From Pontibacter pudoricolor (GTDB lineage Bacteria > Bacteroidota > Bacteroidia > Cytophagales > Hymenobacteraceae), in NCBI RefSeq assembly GCF_010092985.1, contig NZ_CP048106.1, forward strand, positions 1,922,001 to 1,986,000: 64,000 nt of DNA, read 5' to 3'. Positions 9,201-17,609 of this stretch are shown here, piece after piece. How positions within the stretch are numbered: the first letter of the stretch is position 1; each line of letters begins with the position of its first letter. The notes under the pieces were generated by a model. The model saw nothing but the letters and a program-made list of their open reading frames with translations. It searched no databases and had not been told where the DNA came from. The translations under genes and the position numbers were made by a program.

Positions 9201-11351
9201 ATGTGCTATAAAAGCAATAGCTCCTTTATCCGCGGTGTTTACCCAGTCTTCACCAAACGATCTGTTGTTAGGTATAAAGGCATCGCCAGTACTGCAACCG
9301 TTCATTAAGATGACAGGATATTTGTCTTTGTTATTGTAGCCGTTTAATGCACTGGATACTAGTCCAATGTCAAGGTCGGTTGTACTTGGCGAACTATGAC
9401 CAAAGAAAGTTAACAGCGAAACTCCCGCATTTATTTCGTTAGCTACATTTATAGTTTCAACAACCTCACTTACGTTCTGTCTGTATTTTTCTATAACATT
9501 TGCTCCCAGGTAAATCCCTTCAGCTATATTCTTATACTTCTTCAGATAGTTTGCAATCTGGTTTATCTCAGAAACAGTCGTTCCCCCGCCTAATTGCAAA
9601 ATATTTTTACGCCACGGCAATCCTTCAGGCAAGGCTTCATATGCCTTTACTTTATTAAGGTAATTGATAACATCCTCTGCTTTGATAGCGGCAAGGCGCC
9701 CCGTAGGTACCTCAGGCGAAAACGAATTGTTCTTAAAATCTGCTGTAAAGAACACGTCCGAAACCGGCGCAAGACCGGTTGGCACAAGGTCTATCTCGTA
9801 CACTTTAGGGTTGCGGCCGCCAATGTGGTAATAACTAAACCGTCCTCCATAAAACTCCTGATATTCCGGGGCTCCATATTTTACGCCTTTACCAATTATA
9901 AACAGATGCTTTGCTCTATTTGAGGTAAGCATAAAACTCATAAATCTCCGGATACTGTTTACCGAAAACTCGCCATAATGGAACTGGTCTATCACCTGAT
10001 CCATGTGCACTAACAAAGTATCATACCCACCTCCGGCATCAGAGGCACGATAAGCCGCAAAAGCTTCAGGCGCGCGCAAACTCTCACCAGCCACCTTTTT
10101 CATCAGGCGCTTATTTGTTAGAATAATATAGTTGTGAGCTGAAGGAGTAATTTTACGGAAACGGATATTCTTTTCGGTTTGTACCGGCCTCCACGGGTTT
10201 GACGCGTCTGCCACTAATACCTTACGGGAAGTTGTATTACCATCTATCACAAACCCTTTACCGCTACCAGAACTATAACCTGCAATACGAACAGGGTTAT
10301 ATGGGTCTGTGACATCGTAGGCAACGGATGCTCCAGGGCTGCTTTTCACCTCATAATAAGGAGATAACCCACGCGCAGGATCTGTAAAGAATGTTAACTG
10401 GCGCTGCCCCGCAGGGAAGTTAGTAGCTTGTGGGTAGGTAATATTTCCGTAGACAAAACCAACCTGATCTGCTGTTATATCCGGACCAACGCGTTCAATA
10501 TATAGATTGAGCTGCCCGGAAGATGTGAAGTCAGTAAATTCCAGCGCAGTTTTACTTTTTGCAAAATCATCGCCGAAAACCCGGAAAAGCTCGATCTGCC
10601 TTGGAGTACTTCCGCTTGTGACCTTTACCGTAAACTCGTGCATCATCTCATTTGTCGTGACTACTGCATACTCCAGTTGGGGCTTTGGCCCTGTAGTTAC
10701 TACATTAGTCAGCAAACTTGTGCCACTGTTATTGAATGTTTTGGGGTAGCGTGAGGAGTGTGAAGCATATCCTTCGCCTGCATCAAGCCAGGGCATGCGA
10801 TTGTCGTTATAGGTTTTGCCGGTATAATACCTGTTTGTATACATGAACAAAGCCTGCTGCAAATGGTAAGGCTCCGGTGTTTTGCCTGTTACTTCCGGGT
10901 TGTTTTGTTGCATCCGCTTACCCTTAACAGTTGAGAAGGTTAAGAAATAAGCAGCTGTATCGGTGTATAAACTATAGAACTGATGTGGCTGGTGCGAGGG
11001 GTCTTTGTATAGTTCCGCGTCCAGCGCTCCGTCATTCCGCTCCCCATAAAACTCCAGGTAATCCTGCGGGTCGAGTTTTCCATCCTGTTCTCCGGCTATG
11101 TAAACGGCAACTTCTTTTCCCCTACGGAACAACTGCAGGTTCTGCGGATTAACACCTTCCAGGCCCAGCTGACTTAAATAAGTATAATTAAGCTGATGCA
11201 GGCCGGTGCTGGTTACTTTTATCTTATGATAAGTCTGCTCATAGTTTATCCATTCGTTGCCATAGTTGGTTTGCGCCTGGGCTGTAACTATAGTTGTAAC
11301 TATAAACAGAGATAAGAGACAGAAGCGTTTAAAAGTGGCGGAAATATACAT
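6291..11351 (-). CDS. porU2: Putative type IX secretion system sortase PorU2 (C25 gingipain-like peptidase)
   Basis: A 1686-residue secreted protein with a signal peptide ending near AQA (residue 26). The centre is a C25 caspase-like peptidase domain, with the catalytic His in TFFGHSS (His652) and Cys in LMNGCSTGDAF (Cys686) both present. The C-terminus has a FlgD/gliding-type fold (YPFPNPF, YAWDGTDMYGDKLANGVYLYRV). At about 1700 residues it matches the long PorU2 variant rather than classical PorU (about 1100). Sortases of this family cleave C-terminal sorting domains from type IX cargo at the outer membrane. It lies 13 nt after porV2 in the same operon. The exact division of labour with PorU is not known. 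Confidence 0.85.
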   Translation of the reverse strand: MYISATFKRFCLLSLFIVTTIVTAQAQTNYGNEWINYEQTYHKIKVTSTGLHQLNYTYLSQLGLEGVNPQNLQLFRRGKEVAVYIAGEQDGKLDPQDYLEFYGERNDGALDAELYKDPSHQPHQFYSLYTDTAAYFLTFSTVKGKRMQQNNPEVTGKTPEPYHLQQALFMYTNRYYTGKTYNDNRMPWLDAGEGYASHSSRYPKTFNNSGTSLLTNVVTTGPKPQLEYAVVTTNEMMHEFTVKVTSGSTPRQIELFRVFGDDFAKSKTALEFTDFTSSGQLNLYIERVGPDITADQVGFVYGNITYPQATNFPAGQRQLTFFTDPARGLSPYYEVKSSPGASVAYDVTDPYNPVRIAGYSSGSGKGFVIDGNTTSRKVLVADASNPWRPVQTEKNIRFRKITPSAHNYIILTNKRLMKKVAGESLRAPEAFAAYRASDAGGGYDTLLVHMDQVIDQFHYGEFSVNSIRRFMSFMLTSNRAKHLFIIGKGVKYGAPEYQEFYGGRFSYYHIGGRNPKVYEIDLVPTGLAPVSDVFFTADFKNNSFSPEVPTGRLAAIKAEDVINYLNKVKAYEALPEGLPWRKNILQLGGGTTVSEINQIANYLKKYKNIAEGIYLGANVIEKYRQNVSEVVETINVANEINAGVSLLTFFGHSSPSTTDLDIGLVSSALNGYNNKDKYPVILMNGCSTGDAFIPNNRSFGEDWVNTADKGAIAFIAHAESGYPYYLDLYSTNFYSTAFQDPAFYGKTLGEVQQQVIKRTLQSNPGDVTKAMVMEMVLQGDPAVKIYNPSKPDYAAIVNEADIEGVVPGEVLTAAAEKFNLIVGVRNWGKALPDSVGVTVKRILADNTELAPELFKVAPIYYKDKIVLEIDNRGVTALGMNQFEVTLDGDFKFDELDETNNVARFQYFFPANGLIALAPANFSIESSKNVKIVAQTTLLQESRQGFYLEIDTTYHFNSALKRSFTTDNSLVPTWDVDVSALGNLPDSTVYYWRARFQHYEAGEDTLYASSSFRVINGSRPGWSQSHIGQFKTIETDKVIIQEPKPHFSFIPGVADVSIKTIGGDFRYTRNHGLYLNDKQLLGVSCDYPESSTTSRLYMVVINDKTLELVKGLPFATPCTGYEYLYQFKDMNNATVRANVESFLKQVPVGYYVAVISINKVAFESFTENLRNEFRTIGAKEIGNLKNGHPYALLGRKGAEPGTMYEVVADPSNPTVPSKQEIALRVTLKSNQQAGEITSAIIGPALSWGSVHHNIEKYKAGNDDYTLRVIGINTEGNATVLVDNVPSKNFDISNIDAKVYPHLQLEAALSDATDRSAPQLDQWLVFYEVAPEGVIRPDLVEVSSSIISEQANKGKMKVPMLFQNVSSFAFKDSLAVDVTVTGDGIEPIQKRLKLAPLAANTSATFNFEMDTHTLDGNYKLSIYVNPRIQPEQHYFNNIYVVPFKAKSRLHPIMDVAFDGVHIMDGELISPSPMVSITVKDENKQAFLSDASGMSVILVDPNGNQQEIALDKTSELVEYVEVFPATEKSDFRVEFKPAKLEDGVYTMEVRAKDVSGKQSGISPYRINFEVENRSSITNFYPFPNPFSTKTNFIFTLTGATIPDHIKIQILTITGKVVKEIMKEELGPLRIGNNKTEYAWDGTDMYGDKLANGVYLYRVVVSRGDEMMYHKQKFGDKAFKNGYGKIYILR

Positions 11352-11364
11352 GGCTGCAAGTACC

Positions 11365-12462
11365 TTATCTGAATGAATATCCCATTGAAATGATGACCGA
11401 AGATGTGTTGGCGTTGGCGATGGAGTTCTTCTCCCGGTCGCTTATGCGTGAGAGTGCAAGGTCCAGGTTAAAGCCATTTGATACGAAACCAACCCCAAAA
11501 TTAGGTTGTACCTGTGTAGCTGTGCTGCCGTCGAAGCGGGTAGTTTGCTGATAGTTACTTAATCCGCCCCGGATAAATACCGATTTGGAGTAAACCAGTT
11601 CGACGCCAATATGCGGATCTACTGACATCAGGTTTGACTTGAGAAGCACATTCCGTTTACCATCAAACGTAAAGTCTATGTCTGTAGAAACAAGGGCAGT
11701 GAACTTATCATTGATCTGAAAATTTCTTCCGGCGCCAACTATAATACGTGGTAAGGTAAGCTCTGCAGAATTCTCAGGGAGATCATTCCCGGTTTGGGCA
11801 TAAGCTTCTTCCAACTCTTCTACATTATGCGTCCAGGCGGTGAAGGTAGTCGTAATATCTTTACCCATTACGCCAAACTGCCAGCTGCCACGTTGCAGCT
11901 GTGCACCTGCATCTAACCCAAAACCCCAAGCATTGGCAAAATTACCAACGTTGCGGTAAATGATCTTTGCACTTGCTCCCAGTTGCAGCCCTTCTATTAA
12001 CCTGCTCCGGCGCGCATACGATAACAATACCGCATAATCTGCCACCGAGAAGAACTTTACACTATCGTACTGAATATAGCCGAACTCATTCTGCAGGCGG
12101 CGGGTATCAGCAATATCATCCACACCAAGCCTGATTACTGATACTGCCAACGCACTATTGGTATCTATGGGCATCGCAAAACTTGCGAAATCATTCTTCG
12201 CAATACCGGCAAACAACTCGGAGTGCATTAAGGCTATGTTATACTTATCGGGAAGGCGAAGCAGACCGGCCGGATTCCAGTAACCGGAAGTCGCATCACT
12301 GGTAATGGCAACCTGCACATTACCCATACCCAAAGCACGTGCACCCACACCAAGGTTCAAAAATTCATTACTGTACTTGGGGGCTGACACCTGGGCTTCC
12401 GCACTAAAGCAGGAAACAAGCAGCAAGGCTGGTAGCAAACACTTAAGAGTAATTTTGTGCAT
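11365..12462 (-). CDS. porV2: Putative type IX sorting protein PorV2 (outer-membrane beta-barrel)
   Basis: A 365-residue protein with a signal peptide ending at SAEAQ, then a FadL/PorV-like barrel. The signature near the N-terminus is FLNLGVGARALGMGNVQVA followed by SGYWNPAGL, and the C-terminus ends in a strand with a terminal aromatic-Arg (MGYSFR). PorV-type barrels receive type IX cargo from the translocon and pass it to the PorU sortase. The tight operon with porU2 supports a dedicated PorV2-PorU2 pair. Transcription starts in the divergent spacer shared with padR, where CAAATATA (12584-12591) reads TATATTTG on this strand. Confidence 0.85.
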   Translation of the reverse strand: MHKITLKCLLPALLLVSCFSAEAQVSAPKYSNEFLNLGVGARALGMGNVQVAITSDATSGYWNPAGLLRLPDKYNIALMHSELFAGIAKNDFASFAMPIDTNSALAVSVIRLGVDDIADTRRLQNEFGYIQYDSVKFFSVADYAVLLSYARRSRLIEGLQLGASAKIIYRNVGNFANAWGFGLDAGAQLQRGSWQFGVMGKDITTTFTAWTHNVEELEEAYAQTGNDLPENSAELTLPRIIVGAGRNFQINDKFTALVSTDIDFTFDGKRNVLLKSNLMSVDPHIGVELVYSKSVFIRGGLSNYQQTTRFDGSTATQVQPNFGVGFVSNGFNLDLALSRISDREKNSIANANTSSVIISMGYSFR

Positions 12463-12676
12463 AGGCCAAAACTGTCGGTACGAAATTATCTAGATCAGCA
12501 GCACGGGGTTGTGCCACCTTAAAAACCAATTTACCTGATTTGATCCACTAACACGACTTTCGCTAAATAAGTTGTGCTGGCACCAAATATATTTTAAAGA
12601 CAAAAATACACTATAAAAATATAAATTTTCCTGTCTACTTAACCCTTTTTAAAAAGTTACGTAATTATTTTTAAAC

Positions 12677-12701
12677 AGTACCTTGCTTTACATAGTACCT
12701 T
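12677..12701. promoter_or_regulatory. Direct repeat AGTACCTT, candidate PadR operator
   Basis: AGTACCTT occurs at 12677-12684 and again at 12694-12701, 17 nt apart. It overlaps the -33 element and spacer of the padR promoter. PadR regulators usually autorepress, so this placement is suggestive; binding is inference. Confidence 0.4.
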
Positions 12702-12713
12702 ATATTATATTTG
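12683..12713 (+). promoter_or_regulatory. Bacteroidota-type promoter for padR-pspC
   Basis: TTG (12683-12685), 20-nt spacer, TATATTTG (12706-12713). This matches the Bacteroidota primary sigma consensus TTG-N19/20-TAnnTTTG. Expected transcription start is about 7 nt downstream, leaving a short leader before the ATG at 12739. Confidence 0.75.
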
Positions 12714-12738
12714 CTTCATCAATATAAACATCACCATC

Positions 12739-13077
12739 ATGAAAGTAGAAAACACACAAGTGCAGATGCGGAAGGGAATTCTGGAATTCTGCATCCTTGA
12801 GATTATCTCTCGTGGTGAAGTATATGCGTCCGATATGTTGGAAGAGCTAACAGCAGCCAAGATGATCGTTGTGGAGGGAACCCTTTACCCGTTACTAACC
12901 CGCCTCAAAAACGCGTCGCTTCTCGACTACAGTTGGGTAGAATCCACATCAGGGCCTCCCCGCAAGTACTACACCCTAACCGAGTCAGGGAAAGCCTTTC
13001 TGGAGCAACTTCGCAACACATGGCAGGAACTGGTAGAATCCACCGACTTCATCATTCAAAACAAGAAAGCTAATTAG
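12739..13077 (+). CDS. PadR-family transcriptional regulator
   Basis: A 112-residue winged-helix protein: MRKGILEFCILEII, then ASDMLEEL, then EGTLYPLLTRLKNASLLDYSW and GPPRKYYTLTESG. These are the classic PadR features. Size fits the short PadR-s2 class that acts as a dimer and commonly represses its own operon. It is separated by 2 nt from the PspC/DUF2807 membrane protein, so the two are certainly co-transcribed. The regulator probably controls envelope stress-type expression of its partner; the ligand is unknown. Confidence 0.92.
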   Translation: MKVENTQVQMRKGILEFCILEIISRGEVYASDMLEELTAAKMIVVEGTLYPLLTRLKNASLLDYSWVESTSGPPRKYYTLTESGKAFLEQLRNTWQELVESTDFIIQNKKAN

Positions 13078-13079
13078 TC

Positions 13080-15572
13080 ATGAAAAAGAATATAAGCATC
13101 AACTTACAAGGCATCATCTTCCATATTGAAGAAGATGGCTATGAGCAGCTGAGCAGATATTTGGCTTCTATCCGCACGTATTTCTCTAACTATGAGGGAC
13201 ACGATGAAATAGTTGCTGATATAGAGCTGCGAATTGCGGAGATCTTTTCTGCACGGCTTTCTGCTGGCAAACAGGTTATCTCGCAGGAAGATGTGCAGTA
13301 CCTGATCGCCAGAATGGGTAATGTTACGGAGTTTGAAATTTCTGAGCCGGAAGATGAAGAGATTCCAAACTATAATGCAGGTGGAGCCGCCGGTGCGTCC
13401 TCTGCTTATGCAATACCGGGCACTAAAAAACTATACCGCGATATAAACCGCAAAGTAGTAAGCGGTGTGTGTGCTGGTATAGCCAACTACCTTACCATTG
13501 ATGTTGTCTGGATCCGTTTGTTCTTCATTTTGTTTGTAGTACTAGGTGTATTATCGGCTGGTATCTCGGCAATAGCAGCATTTATAATTTACATTGTGTT
13601 ATGGATTGGGATGCCTGAGAGCCATGAGTTACCTGAAACCAATGTAAAAAGGCTTTTCAGAGACCCTGATGACAAGAAATTAGGCGGCGTGGCCAGCGGT
13701 ATTGCCAAGTACTTCGGGGTAGATATAGCTGTAGTTCGCATTCTGTTCCTTATTTCCATCTTTCTGGGCGGCTTCGGGTTACTGTTATACATCGTTTTAT
13801 GGATAGCGGTACCCGAAGCGGTAACGCTCACAGAACGCATGCAGATGCAGGGTAACCCGGTTACGCTGGCAGGCATAGAGCAAACCCTGAAAGATAACCT
13901 GAACATGAAGGACCAGTATGGTCAGGAGAATACGCTTGCCAAGATCATCTTATTACCTATCCGCCTTATATCCCAGATCATAAACTGGCTAGGCACTGCC
14001 CTGGGCCCGGTTTTAGGCTTCCTGATCGCACTTATCCGTGTGGCAGCCGGCATTATGCTGTTGCTGGTTTCTGCCTCGCTTATAGTTGGTCTTTTTGCGG
14101 CCTTCTTCCAGGGCATGGGCTGGATTAATGATAATACCGTTATGCAAATGGAGCCTTTTGACTCAACTATCTGGCTGGGTGGATTTCCCAGATTCGGATT
14201 GGTTGCAGGTCTTATTGTAGGCCTAATCCCCCTTCTGTTCTTAATGTTGCTTGCAATCGGCTTACTTGCTAAACGATTCTTTATGCGCCCTACCCTGGGC
14301 TGGTCATTATTCGGAGTTTGGGTACTGGCACTTATAGTTATGATCGCCTCTATCATCTCTTACAGCGGCAACTTTAAGCGCAGCGGCGAAATTACGATCA
14401 CTAAAACAGTACCTGCTGCTGGCATTAGCGTTCTGGATGCTTATGACATGGACCTGGAGTACAATAACCTGTATGTAGATGTGCGTGAGCATAACGGGCC
14501 TAATATCGAGATTCTGCAGCAGATAGAAGCCAAAGGCCGCACCGAAGAAGAAGCTAAGAAGAATGCCCGCATGGTGACTTATCGTGTGGTGCAACAGGAT
14601 TCAACGCTGCGTTTCGACAACAGCTATGAGTTTAAAAAAGGGGCCAGCTTCCGTGACCAGGACCTGACCATCGTACTCCGGTTACCTAAAGATAAACCTT
14701 TCCGCCTGACCCGTGAGTTTGTATACCTGTTGCCAAGCGCTACTTTCGATCAGGATTACGGCTATGATAAAATAGTTAGAAATACCTGGAAAGCCAAAGG
14801 CGATATGCTGGAATGTATAACATGCGCCAGTGACACCTTAGACACTGAAGAGCAGGGATCTGATTTTAACGGTGGCGCTTTTTACGAAGCTGATGAAATT
14901 GGTAATCACGAGAGCGTACTTGACAACGAGCGAGAGTACGGTTCCAACACGAAAACTTTCCCTTTCAGCAACTTCAACCATATCAGCATTGCCGGCCATT
15001 ACCATGTGCAGATAAAGCAAGGCAACCGCCACCAGGTAACAGTACGTGGCAGCCAGCGCGAAATCAGAAAGATGGAAGTAAGTGAAAACGGCGGAGAGCT
15101 AACTATAGAGTCTGAAGACAAGGTATTTAACCTGTTTGAAGACCATGAGCCGGTACTTATTCAGATTACAGTGCCTGATCTGCAACGGTTGGAGCTTGGT
15201 GGGGCCATTAAAGCAGATGTAACAGGCATTAACACCAACGAGCTTGATCTTGATCTTGCCGGCGCAGTTAAAGCGGCCATCAATGTAAGAGCCAGAACTA
15301 TACGCGCTGACCTTGCAGGCGCAACAAGCACACGTTTTACCGGAACTACCGACCGGTTCGAGCTGGATGCTGCCGGTGCCTGCAAAGTTAATGCGGAGCA
15401 GTTACGTGCCAGCGATGTTCGGGTTGAAGCAAGCGGTGCCAATAAAATAGATGTGTATGCTACTTCAAGCCTTACTGCCGATGCATCCGGAGCAAGCCGT
15501 ATCAGCTACAAAGGCAACCCTACCAGTAAGCAGATAAATGCGGATGGTGCCAGCAAAGTAGAACGCCAGTAG
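13080..15572 (+). CDS. PspC-PspC-DUF2807 envelope protein
   Basis: An 830-residue membrane protein. After a cytoplasmic N-terminal region there are two PspC domains: LYRDINRKVVSGVCAGIANY from about residue 118, and LFRDPDDKKLGGVASGIAKY from about 196. Each ends in a hydrophobic helix. Further membrane helices follow at about 300-350, 370-400 and 405-425. The C-terminal part (about 620-830) is a DUF2807 repeat-rich beta-helix with recurring units such as LDLAGAVKA, ADLAGATS and VEASGANK. PspC domains act in phage-shock-type membrane-stress signalling; DUF2807 is a putative adhesin-like head. The padR-PspC pairing is common in Bacteroidota. Confidence 0.88.
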   Translation: MKKNISINLQGIIFHIEEDGYEQLSRYLASIRTYFSNYEGHDEIVADIELRIAEIFSARLSAGKQVISQEDVQYLIARMGNVTEFEISEPEDEEIPNYNAGGAAGASSAYAIPGTKKLYRDINRKVVSGVCAGIANYLTIDVVWIRLFFILFVVLGVLSAGISAIAAFIIYIVLWIGMPESHELPETNVKRLFRDPDDKKLGGVASGIAKYFGVDIAVVRILFLISIFLGGFGLLLYIVLWIAVPEAVTLTERMQMQGNPVTLAGIEQTLKDNLNMKDQYGQENTLAKIILLPIRLISQIINWLGTALGPVLGFLIALIRVAAGIMLLLVSASLIVGLFAAFFQGMGWINDNTVMQMEPFDSTIWLGGFPRFGLVAGLIVGLIPLLFLMLLAIGLLAKRFFMRPTLGWSLFGVWVLALIVMIASIISYSGNFKRSGEITITKTVPAAGISVLDAYDMDLEYNNLYVDVREHNGPNIEILQQIEAKGRTEEEAKKNARMVTYRVVQQDSTLRFDNSYEFKKGASFRDQDLTIVLRLPKDKPFRLTREFVYLLPSATFDQDYGYDKIVRNTWKAKGDMLECITCASDTLDTEEQGSDFNGGAFYEADEIGNHESVLDNEREYGSNTKTFPFSNFNHISIAGHYHVQIKQGNRHQVTVRGSQREIRKMEVSENGGELTIESEDKVFNLFEDHEPVLIQITVPDLQRLELGGAIKADVTGINTNELDLDLAGAVKAAINVRARTIRADLAGATSTRFTGTTDRFELDAAGACKVNAEQLRASDVRVEASGANKIDVYATSSLTADASGASRISYKGNPTSKQINADGASKVERQ

Positions 15573-15602
15573 AACTATAGATTATAGTTCTACTGAATAA
15601 AA

Positions 15603-15638
15603 AGCGGACTAAATCCTTCTTACCTGATTTAGCCCGCT
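15603..15638 (+). terminator. Terminator after the PspC gene
   Basis: Stem AGCGGACTAAATC / GATTTAGCCCGCT, 13 bp with one A-C mismatch and a 10-nt loop. The downstream T-run is weak, so it may act mainly as a 3-prime stabilising hairpin. Confidence 0.6.
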
Positions 15639-15987
15639 CATAACACTGCCTGAGTACATTATAAAACTATAGACATTACCCGACGTCTAGCACGTTTCCT
15701 GTAATATCACCCTTGTTTAGTTGTTTGATGATTCTGCAAGGCTTCTCCCAACCCAGGGAGAAGCTGAAGCAGGAAACCATCTTCCCCACTTCCAGTCAGT
15801 CCTTACTTATTAACTGATATCTTCTGTAGACTAAAACTATAGTTAGTAGCAACTTTCGGAAATAGCTTTAAATCTCGGGTAGCTGTAAATGCTCCGGGTA
15901 ATTACAGATTTTGTTCTAAGCGGAGAAAAGGACAGGGAGGCGCAGGAGAATGCAGCCCTGCACAAGCTGATAAATACCGGAGCATTA
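15639..15987. other. 350-bp non-coding spacer with a nested hairpin
   Basis: No convincing gene. At 15694-15777 an outer stem GTTTCCTG / CAGGAAAC encloses a perfect 9-bp hairpin GCTTCTCCC-aaccca-GGGAGAAGC (15741-15764). One exact AACTATAGTT lies at 15835-15844. An unannotated small structured RNA is possible. Confidence 0.4.
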
Positions 15988-16021
15988 AAAAGGAGAGTAA
16001 CAGTGCTGCTACTCTCCTTTT
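15988..16021. terminator. Bidirectional terminator at the 3-prime end of cca
   Basis: AAAAGGAGAGTAACAG pairs with CTGCTACTCTCCTTTT with one mismatch and a very short loop. On the minus strand it is followed by T-rich sequence directly after the cca stop codon. Confidence 0.85.
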
Positions 16022-16023
16022 CT

Positions 16024-17451
16024 TTATAAAGTCTTTTTATTTACAACCTGAAGCCCTTTTTGCTCACCAACCTGCAGCAGGTAACTATAGGCTTCGTCAA
16101 ATTCATTCTTTACTTTTCCTTCCAGTATGGCTTCGGTCAACACTTCTTTCAGGTCGCCCACTGTTTTAGATGGCTTCAGGTCAAAGGTTTCCATGATGAT
16201 CTCGCCGGTAATGACAGGCTGGAAGTTTCTTAGTTTATCGCTCTCCTCTACCTCAACCAGGCGTTTTTCTACCTTATCAAAGTTCTGAATGTAGCGCTTC
16301 ACTTTCACATCGTTCTTAGAGGTTATGTCAGCGCGGCACAAAGCCATCAGGGCATCAATATCATCACCGGTCTCAAATAAAAGGCGACGCAAAGCAGAAT
16401 CTGTAACGGTATCTTTTACCAGCGCTATTGGGCGTAAATGCAGTTTTACAAGTTTCTGCACAAAGCGCATGTGCTCGTTCAGGGGCAGTTTCAGGTCTTT
16501 AAAGATCTTCGGCACCATACGCGCGCCGCGGTCTTCGTGCCCGTGAAAGGTCCAGCCTACTTTTGGGGAATAACGTTTTGTATCGGGTTTGGCAATATCG
16601 TGCAGTATAGCTGACCAGCGCAGCCAAAGATCATCCGAAACCTGGGCTACATTATCTAACACCTGCAGTGTGTGGTAAAAATTATCTTTGTGCGAGTTTC
16701 CGTTTTTGGTTTCTACGCCTTGCAGCTCCACCATTTTCGGGAAGATGAGGTGCAGTAAGCCGGAAGCGAAAAGCAATTTAAAGCCGTAGCTCGGCACAGG
16801 TGCAAGAATGATCTTATTCAGCTCATCGGTTATCCGCTCCTGCGATACGATCTTGATGCGCTCTTTATTATCTGTAATGGCATCAAAGGTATCCGGGTCA
16901 ATGTCGAAGCCAAGCTGTGTAGCAAAACGGATGGCGCGCATCATGCGCAGGGGATCATCAGAAAAAGTAATGCCGGGCTCTAAAGGCGTACGGATGATCT
17001 TCCGTTTCATGTCCTTCAGTCCGTTAAACTCATCTATCAGCTGGCCATAGTTGGCTTTATTCAGACTAATTCCCAGCGCGTTGATGGTAAAGTCTCTGCG
17101 TTTCAGGTCATCATCCAGCGTGCCCAGTTCCACTTCGGGTTTGCGCGAATGTTCTCTATACGATTCCTTCCGTGCCCCGACAAACTCCACTTCCCAATCA
17201 TTAAACCGAAGCATGGCCGTACCAAAATTCTTAAAAACAGAGACTTTTGGTTTATGGGGCAGGTTTTTGGAAACTAACTCGGCCAGGGCTATTCCGTCCC
17301 CGATACAGACCACGTCAATATCTTTGGAAGGCCGTTTTAACACCAGGTCGCGCACAAAGCCACCGATAACGTAAGCATCTACACCAAGCTCTGCCGCTGC
17401 AGAAGCTACCACATCAAAAACCGGATTATCGGGCAGTTTTATAGTTTCCAT
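16024..17451 (-). CDS. cca: CCA tRNA nucleotidyltransferase with HD domain
   Basis: A 475-residue class II nucleotidyltransferase. The signature AYVIGGFVRDLVLKRPSKDID with its metal-binding Asp pair is at about residues 26-46, followed by RRDFTINALGI and the HD phosphohydrolase motif ILHDIAKPDTK near 300. It adds or repairs the 3-prime CCA of tRNAs. A longer in-frame start exists 33 nt upstream, but that extension is encoded by a terminator hairpin. METIKLPDNPVF is the natural start, since CCA enzymes of relatives begin with the same HPVF-like stretch. PcnB-type poly(A) polymerase is the alternative family member, made less likely by the HD domain. Confidence 0.92.
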   Translation of the reverse strand: METIKLPDNPVFDVVASAAAELGVDAYVIGGFVRDLVLKRPSKDIDVVCIGDGIALAELVSKNLPHKPKVSVFKNFGTAMLRFNDWEVEFVGARKESYREHSRKPEVELGTLDDDLKRRDFTINALGISLNKANYGQLIDEFNGLKDMKRKIIRTPLEPGITFSDDPLRMMRAIRFATQLGFDIDPDTFDAITDNKERIKIVSQERITDELNKIILAPVPSYGFKLLFASGLLHLIFPKMVELQGVETKNGNSHKDNFYHTLQVLDNVAQVSDDLWLRWSAILHDIAKPDTKRYSPKVGWTFHGHEDRGARMVPKIFKDLKLPLNEHMRFVQKLVKLHLRPIALVKDTVTDSALRRLLFETGDDIDALMALCRADITSKNDVKVKRYIQNFDKVEKRLVEVEESDKLRNFQPVITGEIIMETFDLKPSKTVGDLKEVLTEAILEGKVKNEFDEAYSYLLQVGEQKGLQVVNKKTL

Positions 17452-17462
17452 CAAAAAATAAA

Positions 17463-17491
17463 GCCTCAGGTGGTTTTGCCACACCTGAGGC
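17463..17491 (-). terminator. Terminator-like hairpin just upstream of the cca start
   Basis: On the minus strand GCCTCAGGTGTGG-caaaa-CCACCTGAGGC, 11 bp with a bulge, followed by TTTATTTTTTG and then the cca ATG. It can end transcripts coming from the Sua5/YrdC gene, or act as a leader attenuator for cca. Confidence 0.7.
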
Positions 17492-17609
17492 GCAAAAATA
17501 ATGTATTAAATCGAAAGCACCTTAGCAGGAGAACAGACAAATAGTTAAAATAACTACAGGCCAATCTATATTTAGTACTTCGTTCTGTTCAAAAAATGGC
17601 TAGCTATAG

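Noticed and set aside
15728..15817. 29-codon plus-strand ORF (MILQGFSQ...)
   Set aside because: Falls on the nested hairpin; no promoter nearby and no repeated residue suggesting a leader.
15886..16026. 46-codon plus-strand ORF (MLRVITDF...) in the PspC-cca spacer
   Set aside because: Its last third is the cca terminator hairpin and no family is recognisable; coding is unlikely.
17452..17484. Longer N-terminus for cca
   Set aside because: The extra residues are encoded by the terminator hairpin and its T-rich tail, and the family alignment begins at METIKLP.
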